DNA of 64,000 nt, from positions 1-64,000 of the forward strand of contig JAPOWV010000069.1 in assembly GCA_026707445.1 (NCBI GenBank). Reading direction: 5' to 3'. Positions 49,750-59,373 of the stretch are shown here, in pieces. The position numbers and the translations under genes are program-made. The stretch comes from Gammaproteobacteria bacterium (GTDB lineage Bacteria; Pseudomonadota; Gammaproteobacteria; Steroidobacterales; Foliamicaceae). The stretch's first letter is position 1. Each line of letters opens with the position of its first letter. The notes under the pieces are model-generated. The model made no database searches. It saw only the letters and a program-made list of their open reading frames with translations, and was not told the DNA's origin.

Positions 49750-52619
49750 AGTACGCGGAACGGTGGATTCCGGCTGATGCGCCTTTCGTGGACCGTGTGC
49801 GCGCGGCTGCGTTTGCGGAGGAATGGCGGGACGCGGCATACGAGAAGGGCGAGACGCAGAGTTTCTATAATGACTTCTTCCATGTGTTCGGCATACGGCG
49901 GCGTTCGGTGGCGCGCTACGAGGAACACGTCGCCAAGCTCGACAACCGTTCCGGCTTCATCGATCTCTTCTGGCCGGGCGAGCTCATCGTAGAACAGAAG
50001 AGCGCCGGGCGCGATCTGAAGAAGGCGTATGGGCAGGCCGGCGAGTATTTCGATGCGTTGCCGGAAGACGAGCGTCCCCGCTACATCTTGGTCAGCGACT
50101 TTCAGACATTCGAACTGCATGATCTGAGCGAGCGGGAAGTCGTCCCCTTCACGCTGGCGGAACTGCCCGCGAACGTCGAAGCGTTCGCGTTCATGCTCGG
50201 TTTGCGGCGGCGTGAATTCCGCGATCAGGACCCCGTCAATATCAAGGCGGCCGAGCTGGTGGGCCGGCTGCGCGATGCGCTTTACGAGTCCGGCTACCGG
50301 GGGCACGATCTGGAGCAGTTCCTGGTGCGGGTCGTGTTCTGCCTGTTCGCCGATGACACGGGCATCTTCGAGCGCGACATTTTTCTGGACTTCATTGACG
50401 AGCGTACCGGCAAGGACGGATCGGATACGGGCGCGCGGTTGATCGAGCTGTTTCAGGTTCTGGATACGCCGGAAGAGGACCGCCACGCGACCCGCGATGA
50501 GGACCTGCTGCGCTTTCCGTATGTGAACGGTTCCCTGTTCGACGGCGCGCTGCGCATTCCCGCTTTCGATTCGTTCATGCGCGAGAAGTTGCTGGAAGCC
50601 TGCAGGTTCAACTGGTCGAACATATCGCCCGCCATCTTCGGCGCGCTGTTCCAGTCGGTGATGGATCCGGCCGAGCGCCGCGCCCAGGGCGCGCACTACA
50701 CCACCGAGAAGAACATCCTCAAGGTAATCGAGCCGCTGTTCATGGACGACCTTCGCGCCGAGTTCGAGCGCCTTAAGGCGCGCAAGGACACGCGCCGCCA
50801 GGCGGACCTTGAGCGCTTTCACGAGAAACTCTCAAGACTCAAGTTCCTCGACCCGGCCTGCGGCTGCGGCAACTTCCTGATCATCGCCTACCGGGAGTTG
50901 CGCGAACTGGAGAATGAGGTCCTACAGGAAATCCACGCGAGGACTCTCCAACGCCTGAGTCGACTCACGGGCGGCTCCAATCTCCCGTCCGACCAGCTTT
51001 CCCGCATCGACGTGGATCAGTTCTACGGCATCGAACTTGGCGAGTTCCCGGCCCGCATCGCGGAGACCGCGCTGTGGATGATGGATCACATCATGAACAC
51101 CCGGCTGAGTCTGGTGTTCGGCCAGACCTATGCGCGCATTCCGCTTGATAGCTCGCCGAACATCGTCCACGGCGACGCGCTGGAAACGGACTGGTCCGAG
51201 TTGCTGCCGCCCAGTGAATGCTCCTTCGTCTTCGGCAATCCGCCCTTTGTAGGTCAAAGCTATCAGATATCCAATCAGCGAAAACAGATGCGGCACCTCT
51301 TGGATCCGGCGGGGAAACGAGCAGGGTCGTTAGACTATGTGACCGCTTGGTTCATTAGGGCTGGTGAGTATGTGCGGGGCGGCCATGCCCCGATAGGCTT
51401 CGTCGCGACCAACTCAATTGCGCAGGGCGAGCAGGCTGCACAACTCTGGCCCCTCCTGTTCGAGCGCTGCAAACTGGAGATCGCCTTCGCGCACCGCACC
51501 TTCGCCTGGGGCTCGGACGCGCGCGGCAAGGCGCATGTGCATGTCATTATTCTGGGCCTTGACCGGCGCGATTCCCAGCGGGCAGAAAAACGATTGTTCA
51601 GCTATTCGAACATCAATGGAGAGCCGGAGGAAAGCCGCCATGCGGCGCTCTCGCCGTACTTATTCGATGCGGGCAGGCTGTCGGACCCGCACCTGACGGT
51701 GCAAGAAGAGAATCAGCCAATAAATGGGCTTACGAGGTCCCGGATGGGGACCAAACCAGTCGTAGGCCAGCACTATCTTTTCTCTCGCGCAGAAAAATCT
51801 GAGTTCATTGCGGCAGAACCCGGCGCGTCTGCGTACTTTCGACCATTTGTTGGCTCACGAGAATTTCTGCAGGGAAAAGACCGCTACATCCTGCACTTGA
51901 CCAATATCCAGCCCAATGAGCTTGCCAAACTGCCAATGACGAGAGCACGCGTTGCAGCCGTTAAGAAAATGCGGTCGGCGAGCCGCAAAGCGGCAACACG
52001 CGCGCTTGCCGAATTCCCAACCCAATATGAGGTTCCGACCATTCCAACCTCACCTTTTCTGGTGATTCCAGAAGTAAGCTCTGAGCGCCGCGAATACGCG
52101 CCCATCGGCTGGCTGGAACCGCCGGTGATTCCCAGTAACCTCGTCCGTGTCGTGGAGCATGCCACGCTCGCCGATTTCGCCCTGCTGACCTCGGCGATGC
52201 ACATGGCTTGGCTGCGCCTTGTCGGCGGACGATTGGAGAGCCGGTACCGCTATTCCATCGGCCTCGTTTACAACACCTTCCCGACGCCGACGGGCTTCGC
52301 CAGCGGAGATTTGGACGTATCGAAACTGGAGCCGCTGGCGCAAGCTGTGCTTGATGCCCGCTCTGCGCATCCGGACGCGACCTTGGCCAACCTCTACGAT
52401 CCCGACCTCATGCCGCCGATCCTGCGCAAGGCTCACCGGGCGCTCGACCGCGCCGTGGACCGGCTCTACCGGCGAGGCGGCTTCACGTCAGAACGCGAGC
52501 GCGTCGAACGCCTCTTCGCCCTCTACGAAAAAATGCGCGCACCGCTGCGCATCAACCCGCAGCAAACGTGCAAGCAACGCTCCAGAAGGAGTTCGTCGGT
52601 GATAAAGTCGCAAACTTAA
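49746..52619 (+). CDS. MmeI-type (type IIL) single-chain restriction-modification enzyme
   Basis: 957 residues from TTG 49746, overlapping the toxin stop; MmeI itself is of similar length. The N-terminal nuclease has 'FYNDFFHVFGI' and the exact MmeI spacing D73-x9-E83-Q-K85 ('IDLFWPGELIVEQK'). A helical spacer follows, then methyltransferase motif I 'FLDPACGCGNFLIIAYRELR' and motif IV 'VFGNPPFVGQSY', then the target-recognition domain (~residues 620-830) and a C-terminal helical part. It methylates one strand of an asymmetric site and cuts ~20 bases away when unmodified. DNA around 51,240-52,070 is more AT-rich than the rest of the gene. Confidence 0.9.
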   Translation: MKYAERWIPADAPFVDRVRAAAFAEEWRDAAYEKGETQSFYNDFFHVFGIRRRSVARYEEHVAKLDNRSGFIDLFWPGELIVEQKSAGRDLKKAYGQAGEYFDALPEDERPRYILVSDFQTFELHDLSEREVVPFTLAELPANVEAFAFMLGLRRREFRDQDPVNIKAAELVGRLRDALYESGYRGHDLEQFLVRVVFCLFADDTGIFERDIFLDFIDERTGKDGSDTGARLIELFQVLDTPEEDRHATRDEDLLRFPYVNGSLFDGALRIPAFDSFMREKLLEACRFNWSNISPAIFGALFQSVMDPAERRAQGAHYTTEKNILKVIEPLFMDDLRAEFERLKARKDTRRQADLERFHEKLSRLKFLDPACGCGNFLIIAYRELRELENEVLQEIHARTLQRLSRLTGGSNLPSDQLSRIDVDQFYGIELGEFPARIAETALWMMDHIMNTRLSLVFGQTYARIPLDSSPNIVHGDALETDWSELLPPSECSFVFGNPPFVGQSYQISNQRKQMRHLLDPAGKRAGSLDYVTAWFIRAGEYVRGGHAPIGFVATNSIAQGEQAAQLWPLLFERCKLEIAFAHRTFAWGSDARGKAHVHVIILGLDRRDSQRAEKRLFSYSNINGEPEESRHAALSPYLFDAGRLSDPHLTVQEENQPINGLTRSRMGTKPVVGQHYLFSRAEKSEFIAAEPGASAYFRPFVGSREFLQGKDRYILHLTNIQPNELAKLPMTRARVAAVKKMRSASRKAATRALAEFPTQYEVPTIPTSPFLVIPEVSSERREYAPIGWLEPPVIPSNLVRVVEHATLADFALLTSAMHMAWLRLVGGRLESRYRYSIGLVYNTFPTPTGFASGDLDVSKLEPLAQAVLDARSAHPDATLANLYDPDLMPPILRKAHRALDRAVDRLYRRGGFTSERERVERLFALYEKMRAPLRINPQQTCKQRSRRSSSVIKSQT

Positions 52620-52728
52620 GTTTGGGGCTTATTTCACAGTTCGGCATGAACGTTTCCCGCAGAATACATTCCCGAAACACAGGGTCGCTTGTGGAGGAAA
52701 TCAAGGGCGGGGCGGAGGTCGAGGCCGT

Positions 52729-53892
52729 ATGCCACAAGTAAATCCAAGGGTCCTGGCCTGGGCGAGGGAGACCGCTGGCCTTACACGGGAAAAGGCCGCC
52801 AAGAAGATTCAGCTGGGCCCCGCGCGTGGGATGGAACCCGCCGACCGAATTACGGCATTGGAGACAGGCACCGATAAACCCACTCGTTCGATGCTGGCAA
52901 GAATGGCCAAGGGCTACCGCAGACCCCTGATCGCCCTCTATCTCGAAGAGCCGCCACGTGCGAGCCAAGTCGGCACGGACTTCAGAACACTGACGGGCGC
53001 GCGCTCCGCAGAGCAGGACGCTCTGGTGCAGGCGCTGGTCCGGGACGTGATAGCCCGCCAAGGGATCGTGCGCAGCCAGCTTGAGGACGACGACGCGGAA
53101 GAAGCGCGGTTTATTGGAACGGTCACCATGAAGGACGGACGCCCGCGGGCATTGGAGGCGCTTCGACAGGTTGTCGGTGGAGAGCCGGGCACGGACGTTC
53201 CGCGCCGGGAGTTCGACGAATTGCGTAACGCGGTGGAGAGTGCCGGGGCCTACGTTCTGCTGCAAGGCGATCTCGGCAGCCACCACACTGCCCTTGAGAC
53301 GGTCGCATTCCGAGGATTCGTGTTGGCCGACTCGCTGGCGCCATTCGTCGTAATTAACAGCAACGACGCTCGCCCCGCATGGTCGTTTACTTTGCTACAC
53401 GAGGTAGTTCATCTTCTTTTGGGCCATACGGGGATCAGCGGCGCCGATGCGGAATCGGAAACGGAACACTTCTGCAACGACATAGCGAGCGAGTATCTGC
53501 TGCCCTCCACTGCCATCGAAGCACTCGACGTATCGGCGCTGGAAAATGACGAACTTGCTACAGTGCTTGGGCGGCTAGCGAACGAATGGAAGGTCAGTCG
53601 ATCGCTCATTGCCTATCGTCTGCACCGGTCGGGAAAGATCAACGGCCCGACCTATCGCCGGCTCATAGAGATCTTCCGTCGGCAATGGAACGAGCGGCGG
53701 CAACAACGCAGCACGGGCGAAGGTGGGCCGAATCCCTATGTGGTGAAGCGTCACCGGATCGGCAACGCACTATTGAAATTGGTCGCACGCGGTCTGGGCG
53801 AGGGAACTTTGCCAACGACGAAGGCCGCCTTGGCCCTCGGTGTGAAGCCGACCCAGGTCGGTCGGATCCTCGGAATGCAGGCGTCGGCCTAG
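52729..53892 (+). CDS. XRE-type HTH plus ImmA/IrrE metallopeptidase-domain antitoxin
   Basis: 387 residues, GGCGGAGG upstream of ATG 52729. N-terminal HTH ('ARETAGLTREKAAKKIQL' ... 'ITALETGTDKPTRSMLARMA') followed by an ImmA/IrrE zinc-peptidase domain with 'FTLLHEVVHLLLGHTG' (HExxH) and 'EHFCNDIASEYLLPS'. Such HTH-ImmA proteins act as repressors and antitoxins. The PIN-like DUF4411 gene follows after 10 bases, giving a toxin-antitoxin pair. It lies 109 bases after the R-M gene in a gap with no other gene. Confidence 0.88.
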   Translation: MPQVNPRVLAWARETAGLTREKAAKKIQLGPARGMEPADRITALETGTDKPTRSMLARMAKGYRRPLIALYLEEPPRASQVGTDFRTLTGARSAEQDALVQALVRDVIARQGIVRSQLEDDDAEEARFIGTVTMKDGRPRALEALRQVVGGEPGTDVPRREFDELRNAVESAGAYVLLQGDLGSHHTALETVAFRGFVLADSLAPFVVINSNDARPAWSFTLLHEVVHLLLGHTGISGADAESETEHFCNDIASEYLLPSTAIEALDVSALENDELATVLGRLANEWKVSRSLIAYRLHRSGKINGPTYRRLIEIFRRQWNERRQQRSTGEGGPNPYVVKRHRIGNALLKLVARGLGEGTLPTTKAALALGVKPTQVGRILGMQASA

Positions 53893-53902
53893 ACTTGCTG
53901 CC

Positions 53903-54454
53903 GTGGCGTATTTACTAGATTCGAACGTACTCATCGACGCCGACCGAGACTACTATCCGCTCAAGCGGGTGCCGGAGTTCTGGGATTGGCTCATCCACCA
54001 ATCGGAACGCGGGGTAATTTTGACTCCAACGGAAATGTACAACGAGGTCGTTGCGGGCAAGGGCGTTCTGGTCGATTGGCTCAAGGGACACAGGGATGCG
54101 CTGGTTCTGAAGGACGAAGCGGACCCGGGGCTTGTGCGGGATGTTGTATCGCAGGGATACGCCCCCGACCTGACGGAAGATGAGCTCGAGAAGATCGGCA
54201 ACGATCCTTTCATCGTCGCCTACGCGTTAGCCTTCGAGCCCCATGCGACGGTCGTTAGCACGGAAGTCTCCAGACCGTCCGCGCAACGCGGCAACCGTCG
54301 GCTGCCTGATGTCTGCGAACAGTTCGGGTTGAATTGCATCAACACATTTAAGCTCGTGCAGGAATTGAATTTCAGGACCGGTTGGAGGGCTGGGCAGGAA
54401 GTTGCCGAAGTCGATCAGAAGGCCGACCTATTTTCAGCCTACGGTGCTGAATAA
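53903..54454 (+). CDS. DUF4411 PIN-like toxin
   Basis: 183 residues from GTG 53903. 'MAYLLDSNVLIDADRDYYPL' carries the first PIN aspartates; 'GVILTPTEMYNEVVAGKGVL' the Glu; 'KIGNDPFIVAYALAFEPHA' the third Asp; and 'VVSTEVSRPSAQRGNRRLPD' the end of the active-site strand. DUF4411 proteins are regularly paired with HTH-ImmA antitoxins, as here. Predicted RNase toxin. Last gene of the island before uvrA; a short palindrome ATGATG-C-CATCAT (54468-54480) follows. Confidence 0.85.
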   Translation: MAYLLDSNVLIDADRDYYPLKRVPEFWDWLIHQSERGVILTPTEMYNEVVAGKGVLVDWLKGHRDALVLKDEADPGLVRDVVSQGYAPDLTEDELEKIGNDPFIVAYALAFEPHATVVSTEVSRPSAQRGNRRLPDVCEQFGLNCINTFKLVQELNFRTGWRAGQEVAEVDQKADLFSAYGAE

Positions 54455-54534
54455 TGTCGTCAGTTTGATGATGCCATCATGAAAGTGAGATTTTTGCGCC
54501 CGGCTCGCTGCTCAGAAGCTGGGTGTGGGCTGCC

Positions 54535-57399
54535 ATGAGTGACATCCGCATCCGTTCGGCGCGCACCCATAACCTCAAGGGGATCGACCTGTCGCTGCCG
54601 CGCGATCGATTGATCGTGATTACCGGCCTTTCCGGGTCCGGCAAGTCCTCGCTGGCGTTCGACACCATCTACGCGGAGGGTCAGCGGCGCTACGTGGAAT
54701 CCCTGTCGGCCTATGCCCGGCAGTTCCTGAGCGTCATGAGCAAGCCGGACGTGGACCACATCGAGGGACTTTCGCCGGCAATCGCCATTGAGCAGCGCTC
54801 GGCCTCCCACAACCCGCGCTCCACCGTGGCGACGGTCACCGAGATCTACGACTACATGCGCCTTTTGTTCGCGCGCGCCGGCGTGCCGCGCTGTCCGGTC
54901 CACAAGCGTGAGTTGGCCGCACAGACCATCAGCGAAATGGTCGACGAAGTGCTCAGGCTCCCCGAAGGCACGGCCATCAACCTGATGGCGCCGGTGGTGC
55001 GCAACCGCAAGGGAGAACACCGCAAGCTGTTTGCCGACCTCGTGGCGCGCGGATTCGTTCGCGCCCGCGTGGACGGCGCCGTGTGCGAAATGGACGATCC
55101 GCCGGAACTCGATCTCAGGCGCAACCACACGATCGAAGTGGTCGTGGACCGGTTGCGGGTGCGCGAGGAATTGCGTCAGCGGCTGGCCGAGTCCTTCGAG
55201 ACCGCGCTCACGCTCACGGGCGGCATCGCCCTGGTCGGCTTCATCGATGAGAGCGACCGGGCGGATGTTCTCTTTTCGAGCCGCTTCGCCTGCCCGATGT
55301 GCGATTTCGCCATTCCGGAAATGGAGCCCAGGCTCTTTTCGTTCAACAACCCCGCCGGCGCTTGCGAGTCCTGCGCGGGCCTGGGCTCCAAGCGGTTCTT
55401 CGATCCGGAAAGGGTCGTGCGTCCCCACCTCAGCCTTGCCGGCGGCGCCGTGCGCAACTGGGATCGCCGCAACTCCTGGTACTACTCCATCCTGGAAAGC
55501 CTGGCGCGGCACTACGGGTTTGATCCGGAGATGCCTTTCGAATCGCTTCCCGCCAGGATCCGCCAGATCGTGCTCTACGGCAGCGGGCGGACCCGGATCA
55601 AGTTCACCTTCCGCTTCCAGACCGGCCGCCGCTTCACCCGCACGCGGCCATTCGAGGGCGTCCTTCCCAACATGGAGCGGCGCTACCGGGAGACGGAATC
55701 GGCGCGCGTGCGCGAGGAACTGTCACGCTATCTCGGTTCCACGCCCTGCCCGGATTGCGGCGGGGCGCGGTTGAACGAGGCGGCCCGCAACGTGCTGGTG
55801 TCGAAGCGCTCGATCGCCGAGCTGAGCGCGATGAGCGTCGAGGCGGCGCTCAAGTTCTTCACTACCTTGCGCCTGAAGGGCTGGCGGCAGGAAATCGCCA
55901 AGCGCATCGTTCGGGAACTGGCGGAGCGATTGCGTTTCATGGCCGATGTGGGCCTTGGCTACCTCAACCTGGACCGCCGCGCCGAGACCCTTTCCGGCGG
56001 CGAAGCGCAGCGCATACGGCTGGCGAGTCAGATCGGCTCCGGACTGGTGGGCGTGATGTACGTGCTGGACGAACCGAGCATCGGCCTGCACCAGCGCGAC
56101 AACAAGCGCCTGCTGGCCACGCTGGGGAGGCTGCGCGATCTCGGCAACACGGTCCTGATGGTCGAACACGACGAGGAGGCCATCTGCAGCGCCGATCACG
56201 TCGTCGATCTGGGGCCGGGGGCCGGCGATCACGGAGGTCAGGTCGTCGCGGAAGGCCCGCCCGACGCGATCAAGCGGGAAACGGCGTCGCTGACCGGGCA
56301 ATACCTGAGCGGCGTACGCAGTATTCCCGTTCCTTCCTTGCGCCAACCGCCCCAATCCGGCCGCGAACTCAGAATCGAGGGCGCCTGCGCGAACAACCTG
56401 AGGGAGCTGGACGTGACGCTGCCGCTGGGCCTGATGACCTGCGTTACGGGCGTCTCCGGTTCCGGCAAGTCCTCGCTGGTAAACGAAACGCTGTTGCCCG
56501 GCGTCACCGCGGCGATCGAACGAAAACCCTGTCCCGGAGCCAGGTTCAAGTCGATGCGCGGAACCGAACGGCTGGACCGGGTCATCGAGATCAGCCAGGA
56601 CCCGATCGGGCGGACGCCACGCTCCAACCCTGCAACCTACACCGGCGTGTTCACGCCGATCCGCGAACTGTTCGCGCTGACGCCCGAGGCGCGGGCGCGC
56701 GGCTACAAGCCCGGCCGTTTCAGCTTTAACGTCAAGGGCGGACGCTGCGAGGCCTGCCAGGGCGGCGGGCTGATCAAGGTGGAAATGCACTTCCTCCCGG
56801 ACGTCTACGTGCCCTGCGACGTTTGTGAAGGGCGGCGTTACGGACGCGAGGCGCTGGAGATCCGCTACCGCGGACTGAACATTCATGAAGTGCTGGAACT
56901 CAGCGTGGAACAGGCGGCCGACGTGTTCGCCAACGTGCCCAAGGTGGCGCAGAAGCTCTCGACCCTGCTGGACGTGGGACTGGGCTACATCCGGCTGGGC
57001 CAGAGCGCCACGACCCTGTCCGGCGGCGAAGCGCAGCGCGTGAAACTGTCCCGCGAACTGGCCAAGCGCTCGACCGGGCGCACCCTCTACGTGCTCGACG
57101 AGCCCACGACCGGATTGCATTTCCACGACGTTGCGCAGCTCCTGACCGTGCTGCACAGGCTGCGCGACGGCGGCAATACCGTCGTGGTGATCGAGCACAA
57201 TCTGGACGTCATCAAGACCGCCGACTGGATCATCGACCTCGGGCCGGAGGGCGGAGAAGCGGGCGGCGATTTACTGGCGGCGGGTCCGCCGGAAGATGTG
57301 GCGCGGGTCAAGCGCTCTCACACCGGCCGCTACCTCGCCGGAATGCTGCGCCGCCACCCAAGACCGAGGGATTCAAGCCCTCGAAGAAGCGCGGCCTGA
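54535..57399 (+). CDS. uvrA: UvrABC excinuclease subunit A
   Basis: 954 residues from ATG 54535 ([16 protein letters not shown]). Two ABC ATPase modules: Walker A '[14 protein letters not shown]' and '[14 protein letters not shown]', signatures '[16 protein letters not shown]' and '[16 protein letters not shown]'. Zinc fingers 'CPMCDF'/'CESCAGLG' and 'CEACQGGG'/'[10 protein letters not shown]', and insertion '[18 protein letters not shown]'. It recognises DNA damage and loads UvrB. No LexA box was seen in the 80 bases upstream, where the DUF4411 gene ends, so the native promoter region may have been displaced by the island. Confidence 0.97.
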   Translation: MSDIRIRSARTHNLKGIDLSLPRDRLIVITGLSGSGKSSLAFDTIYAEGQRRYVESLSAYARQFLSVMSKPDVDHIEGLSPAIAIEQRSASHNPRSTVATVTEIYDYMRLLFARAGVPRCPVHKRELAAQTISEMVDEVLRLPEGTAINLMAPVVRNRKGEHRKLFADLVARGFVRARVDGAVCEMDDPPELDLRRNHTIEVVVDRLRVREELRQRLAESFETALTLTGGIALVGFIDESDRADVLFSSRFACPMCDFAIPEMEPRLFSFNNPAGACESCAGLGSKRFFDPERVVRPHLSLAGGAVRNWDRRNSWYYSILESLARHYGFDPEMPFESLPARIRQIVLYGSGRTRIKFTFRFQTGRRFTRTRPFEGVLPNMERRYRETESARVREELSRYLGSTPCPDCGGARLNEAARNVLVSKRSIAELSAMSVEAALKFFTTLRLKGWRQEIAKRIVRELAERLRFMADVGLGYLNLDRRAETLSGGEAQRIRLASQIGSGLVGVMYVLDEPSIGLHQRDNKRLLATLGRLRDLGNTVLMVEHDEEAICSADHVVDLGPGAGDHGGQVVAEGPPDAIKRETASLTGQYLSGVRSIPVPSLRQPPQSGRELRIEGACANNLRELDVTLPLGLMTCVTGVSGSGKSSLVNETLLPGVTAAIERKPCPGARFKSMRGTERLDRVIEISQDPIGRTPRSNPATYTGVFTPIRELFALTPEARARGYKPGRFSFNVKGGRCEACQGGGLIKVEMHFLPDVYVPCDVCEGRRYGREALEIRYRGLNIHEVLELSVEQAADVFANVPKVAQKLSTLLDVGLGYIRLGQSATTLSGGEAQRVKLSRELAKRSTGRTLYVLDEPTTGLHFHDVAQLLTVLHRLRDGGNTVVVIEHNLDVIKTADWIIDLGPEGGEAGGDLLAAGPPEDVARVKRSHTGRYLAGMLRRHPRPRDSSPRRSAA

Positions 57400-57424
57400 T
57401 TTACGATTCCCCCAACTGCAGGCG

Positions 57425-58219
57425 CTAAATGTCCAGATTCTGACTCTCGTAATCGTAAGCTATATCGAGGTCAATGAGATCCGCAGTCGAGTCGAGAAAT
57501 CTCAGACTTGTCACGAACCATTCCCTTCTTCCGCCTGCTTGCCTACTGCGTTTGTGGCCAGCTGCAATAAGGTGGTCATGTATCTTGTCTTCTACCGGCC
57601 TCAATTCCACTTCCACGCTGTCTCGCGGCCCATATATCCTTAACAAAATGGGGTCCTCTGGAACTGCGGTCGCCCTTGCTTGAGCGGCGACTCGATTATG
57701 GACATCGGTATCAGACATGCCTACTTTCAAACACGTTCTGTCATCAATATCGTCATCCTCGGAGGGTTCCACAGGATGCTTGAGATAATGCGGCAGTGTA
57801 TACACGTAGATGCCACTCGTCCGGGATCTCTCGGCATCTCTCGTTTTCTCCCGGAGTTCTTGTTCTTCAGCGGCCTGCCTTTGCGGATCTCCTGCGATTC
57901 GGTCGCACTCATTTGCGCGATCCTGCATCCGCGAACGCGTATCGACTGACAGGATATCCTCGTGTCTCCTTGAGAATCCCCGTAGAGCTCTTCCGCACTG
58001 ACGAGCTGGGGTAGGGGCGGAGGGCAATTCATCCCCTAGAATTGCGCTTATGTAACGCTTGTATGAATAAACCCAGTTGGGTTGCCCGCCCAGTTCATCT
58101 GCAATCTCTGCCGGTGTGCGTTCATCGTTGAGGCGTTTCCACACCTGACCAATTCTTCGCCCTTCGCTGTCGTCGCGTTCAAGACCCTGTCGAACTTCTT
58201 CCAGATACTTTGTGTCCAT
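57425..58219 (-). CDS. GIY-YIG-type (T5orf172-like) protein with N-terminal HTH-like region
   Basis: 264 residues from ATG 58219. The N-terminal part ('RIGQVWKRLNDERTPAEIAD', 'QPNWVYSYKRYISAI') resembles a helix-turn-helix. A charged linker follows (~100-135), then a GIY-YIG/T5orf172-like domain: 'SGIYVYTLPHYLKHP', 'CLKVGMSDTDVHNRVAAQ', 'RPVEDKIHDHLIAAGHKR', 'GGRREWFVTSLRFLD'. The G-I-Y..., K-V-G-x-S..., Glu and W-F elements are as in this nuclease family. It is divergent from the adjacent methyltransferase/endonuclease pair and may regulate or assist it. AT-richer than uvrA. Confidence 0.7.
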   Translation of the reverse strand: MDTKYLEEVRQGLERDDSEGRRIGQVWKRLNDERTPAEIADELGGQPNWVYSYKRYISAILGDELPSAPTPARQCGRALRGFSRRHEDILSVDTRSRMQDRANECDRIAGDPQRQAAEEQELREKTRDAERSRTSGIYVYTLPHYLKHPVEPSEDDDIDDRTCLKVGMSDTDVHNRVAAQARATAVPEDPILLRIYGPRDSVEVELRPVEDKIHDHLIAAGHKRSRQAGGRREWFVTSLRFLDSTADLIDLDIAYDYESQNLDI

Positions 58220-58382
58220 GCATTACCCTCGCGCAGCCATTAAATGAGCGTTATCTGCGTACCCGCTGGATTCTACAGCGGCCAGTCAAGCGGACAATTT
58301 CATAATGGCGGTGAGCGGGTCATCCGCATATACTCACCTATGCAGATCTGAGTCATCCTAGAGATACCCGAGCGGAAGCTAC

Positions 58383-59369
58383 ATGAGGAACAATCCGCTT
58401 CCAAGACTTGATGCATCCGCTGAGGTGCGCGGAGAACTCCTGCCGCATTGCCGACTGCAGCCTGGCGAAGTTTGGATTGACAGGGCTAGCGGGCATCGCG
58501 TCGGGTGCCTGGACGCCACGGATCCGCAATCCATAGCGAAGATCATGGATGACGAGCGGGCTCAACTCGCCATTCATGATCCGCCTTATAACACCGCCGC
58601 TCTGGAACGGCGCACCATCGCGGAGTTCGTTGCTTGGTGCTGTAAATGGGTGTCCCACACATATTCAAGCTTGGCGAACGACGCTTCGCTCTATGTCTGG
58701 ATGGGCGCGGATCAGAACAACGGATTCCAACCGCTGCCAGACTTCCTGTTGATGATGCGCGATCACCCGTTCCAGACCCGGAGTTTCATCACCATGCGCA
58801 ACCAGCGCGGCTACGGCACGCAGAAAAACTGGATGGCTGTTCGTCAGGAATTGCTCTACTACACCAAGGGCAAGCCAGCTTTCAATGTCGACGCGGAATA
58901 CACGGATATCCCCAAGATTTTGCGTGGCTACTACAAGCGGGTCAATGGCAAGATGTCGGAAAACTTGGAAAGGAGCCGGTCGAACACGATCCGGGCAGGG
59001 AACGTGTGGGTCGATATCCAGCAGGTCTTCTATCGGATGGAGGAGAACATCTCCGGCTGCTATGCGCAAAAGCCGCTCAAGTGCATTGATCGAATCATTC
59101 GGGCCAGTTCCCTTCCGGGGGACTTGGTGATCGACTTTTTTTCACACTCGGGCACGACATTGCTGGCATCTGAGATGCAAAACAGAAAGTGTTTCACAAT
59201 TGATATAGACCCAATCTACGCTGAGATCACCATAAGGCGGCTTGAGCACTTTCGCGCTACCGGACGCAAGGGATGGCAAAACGGACATCCGTTTGAAACC
59301 GATTTGGCCGGCACAAGACGCGACGAAGCACGCGTGCCACAGGAAACCGTTCAAGAGTCATTGCTTTAG
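58383..59369 (+). CDS. DNA (N4/N6-amino) methyltransferase of a type II R-M system
   Basis: 328 residues. Catalytic motif IV 'LAIHDPPYNTAALERR' (DPPY) precedes SAM motif I 'LVIDFFSHSGTTLLASEMQN' (F-x-G/H-x-G-T-T), the beta-type order. The target-recognition segment lies between, including 'ILRGYYKRVNGKMSENLERS'. 'CYAQKPLKCIDRIIRASS' is the Q-K-P motif seen before the SAM site. It protects the host site from the endonuclease encoded 4 bases downstream. The AT-rich composition suggests horizontal gain next to uvrA. Confidence 0.9.
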   Translation: MRNNPLPRLDASAEVRGELLPHCRLQPGEVWIDRASGHRVGCLDATDPQSIAKIMDDERAQLAIHDPPYNTAALERRTIAEFVAWCCKWVSHTYSSLANDASLYVWMGADQNNGFQPLPDFLLMMRDHPFQTRSFITMRNQRGYGTQKNWMAVRQELLYYTKGKPAFNVDAEYTDIPKILRGYYKRVNGKMSENLERSRSNTIRAGNVWVDIQQVFYRMEENISGCYAQKPLKCIDRIIRASSLPGDLVIDFFSHSGTTLLASEMQNRKCFTIDIDPIYAEITIRRLEHFRATGRKGWQNGHPFETDLAGTRRDEARVPQETVQESLL

Positions 59370-59373
59370 GGCC

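Noticed and set aside
54455..54534. LexA (SOS) box ahead of uvrA
   Set aside because: No CTGT-N8-ACAG match was found; only a short ATGATG-C-CATCAT palindrome is present.
55723..57198. 491-residue minus-strand frame
   Set aside because: Antisense to uvrA, which is unambiguous.
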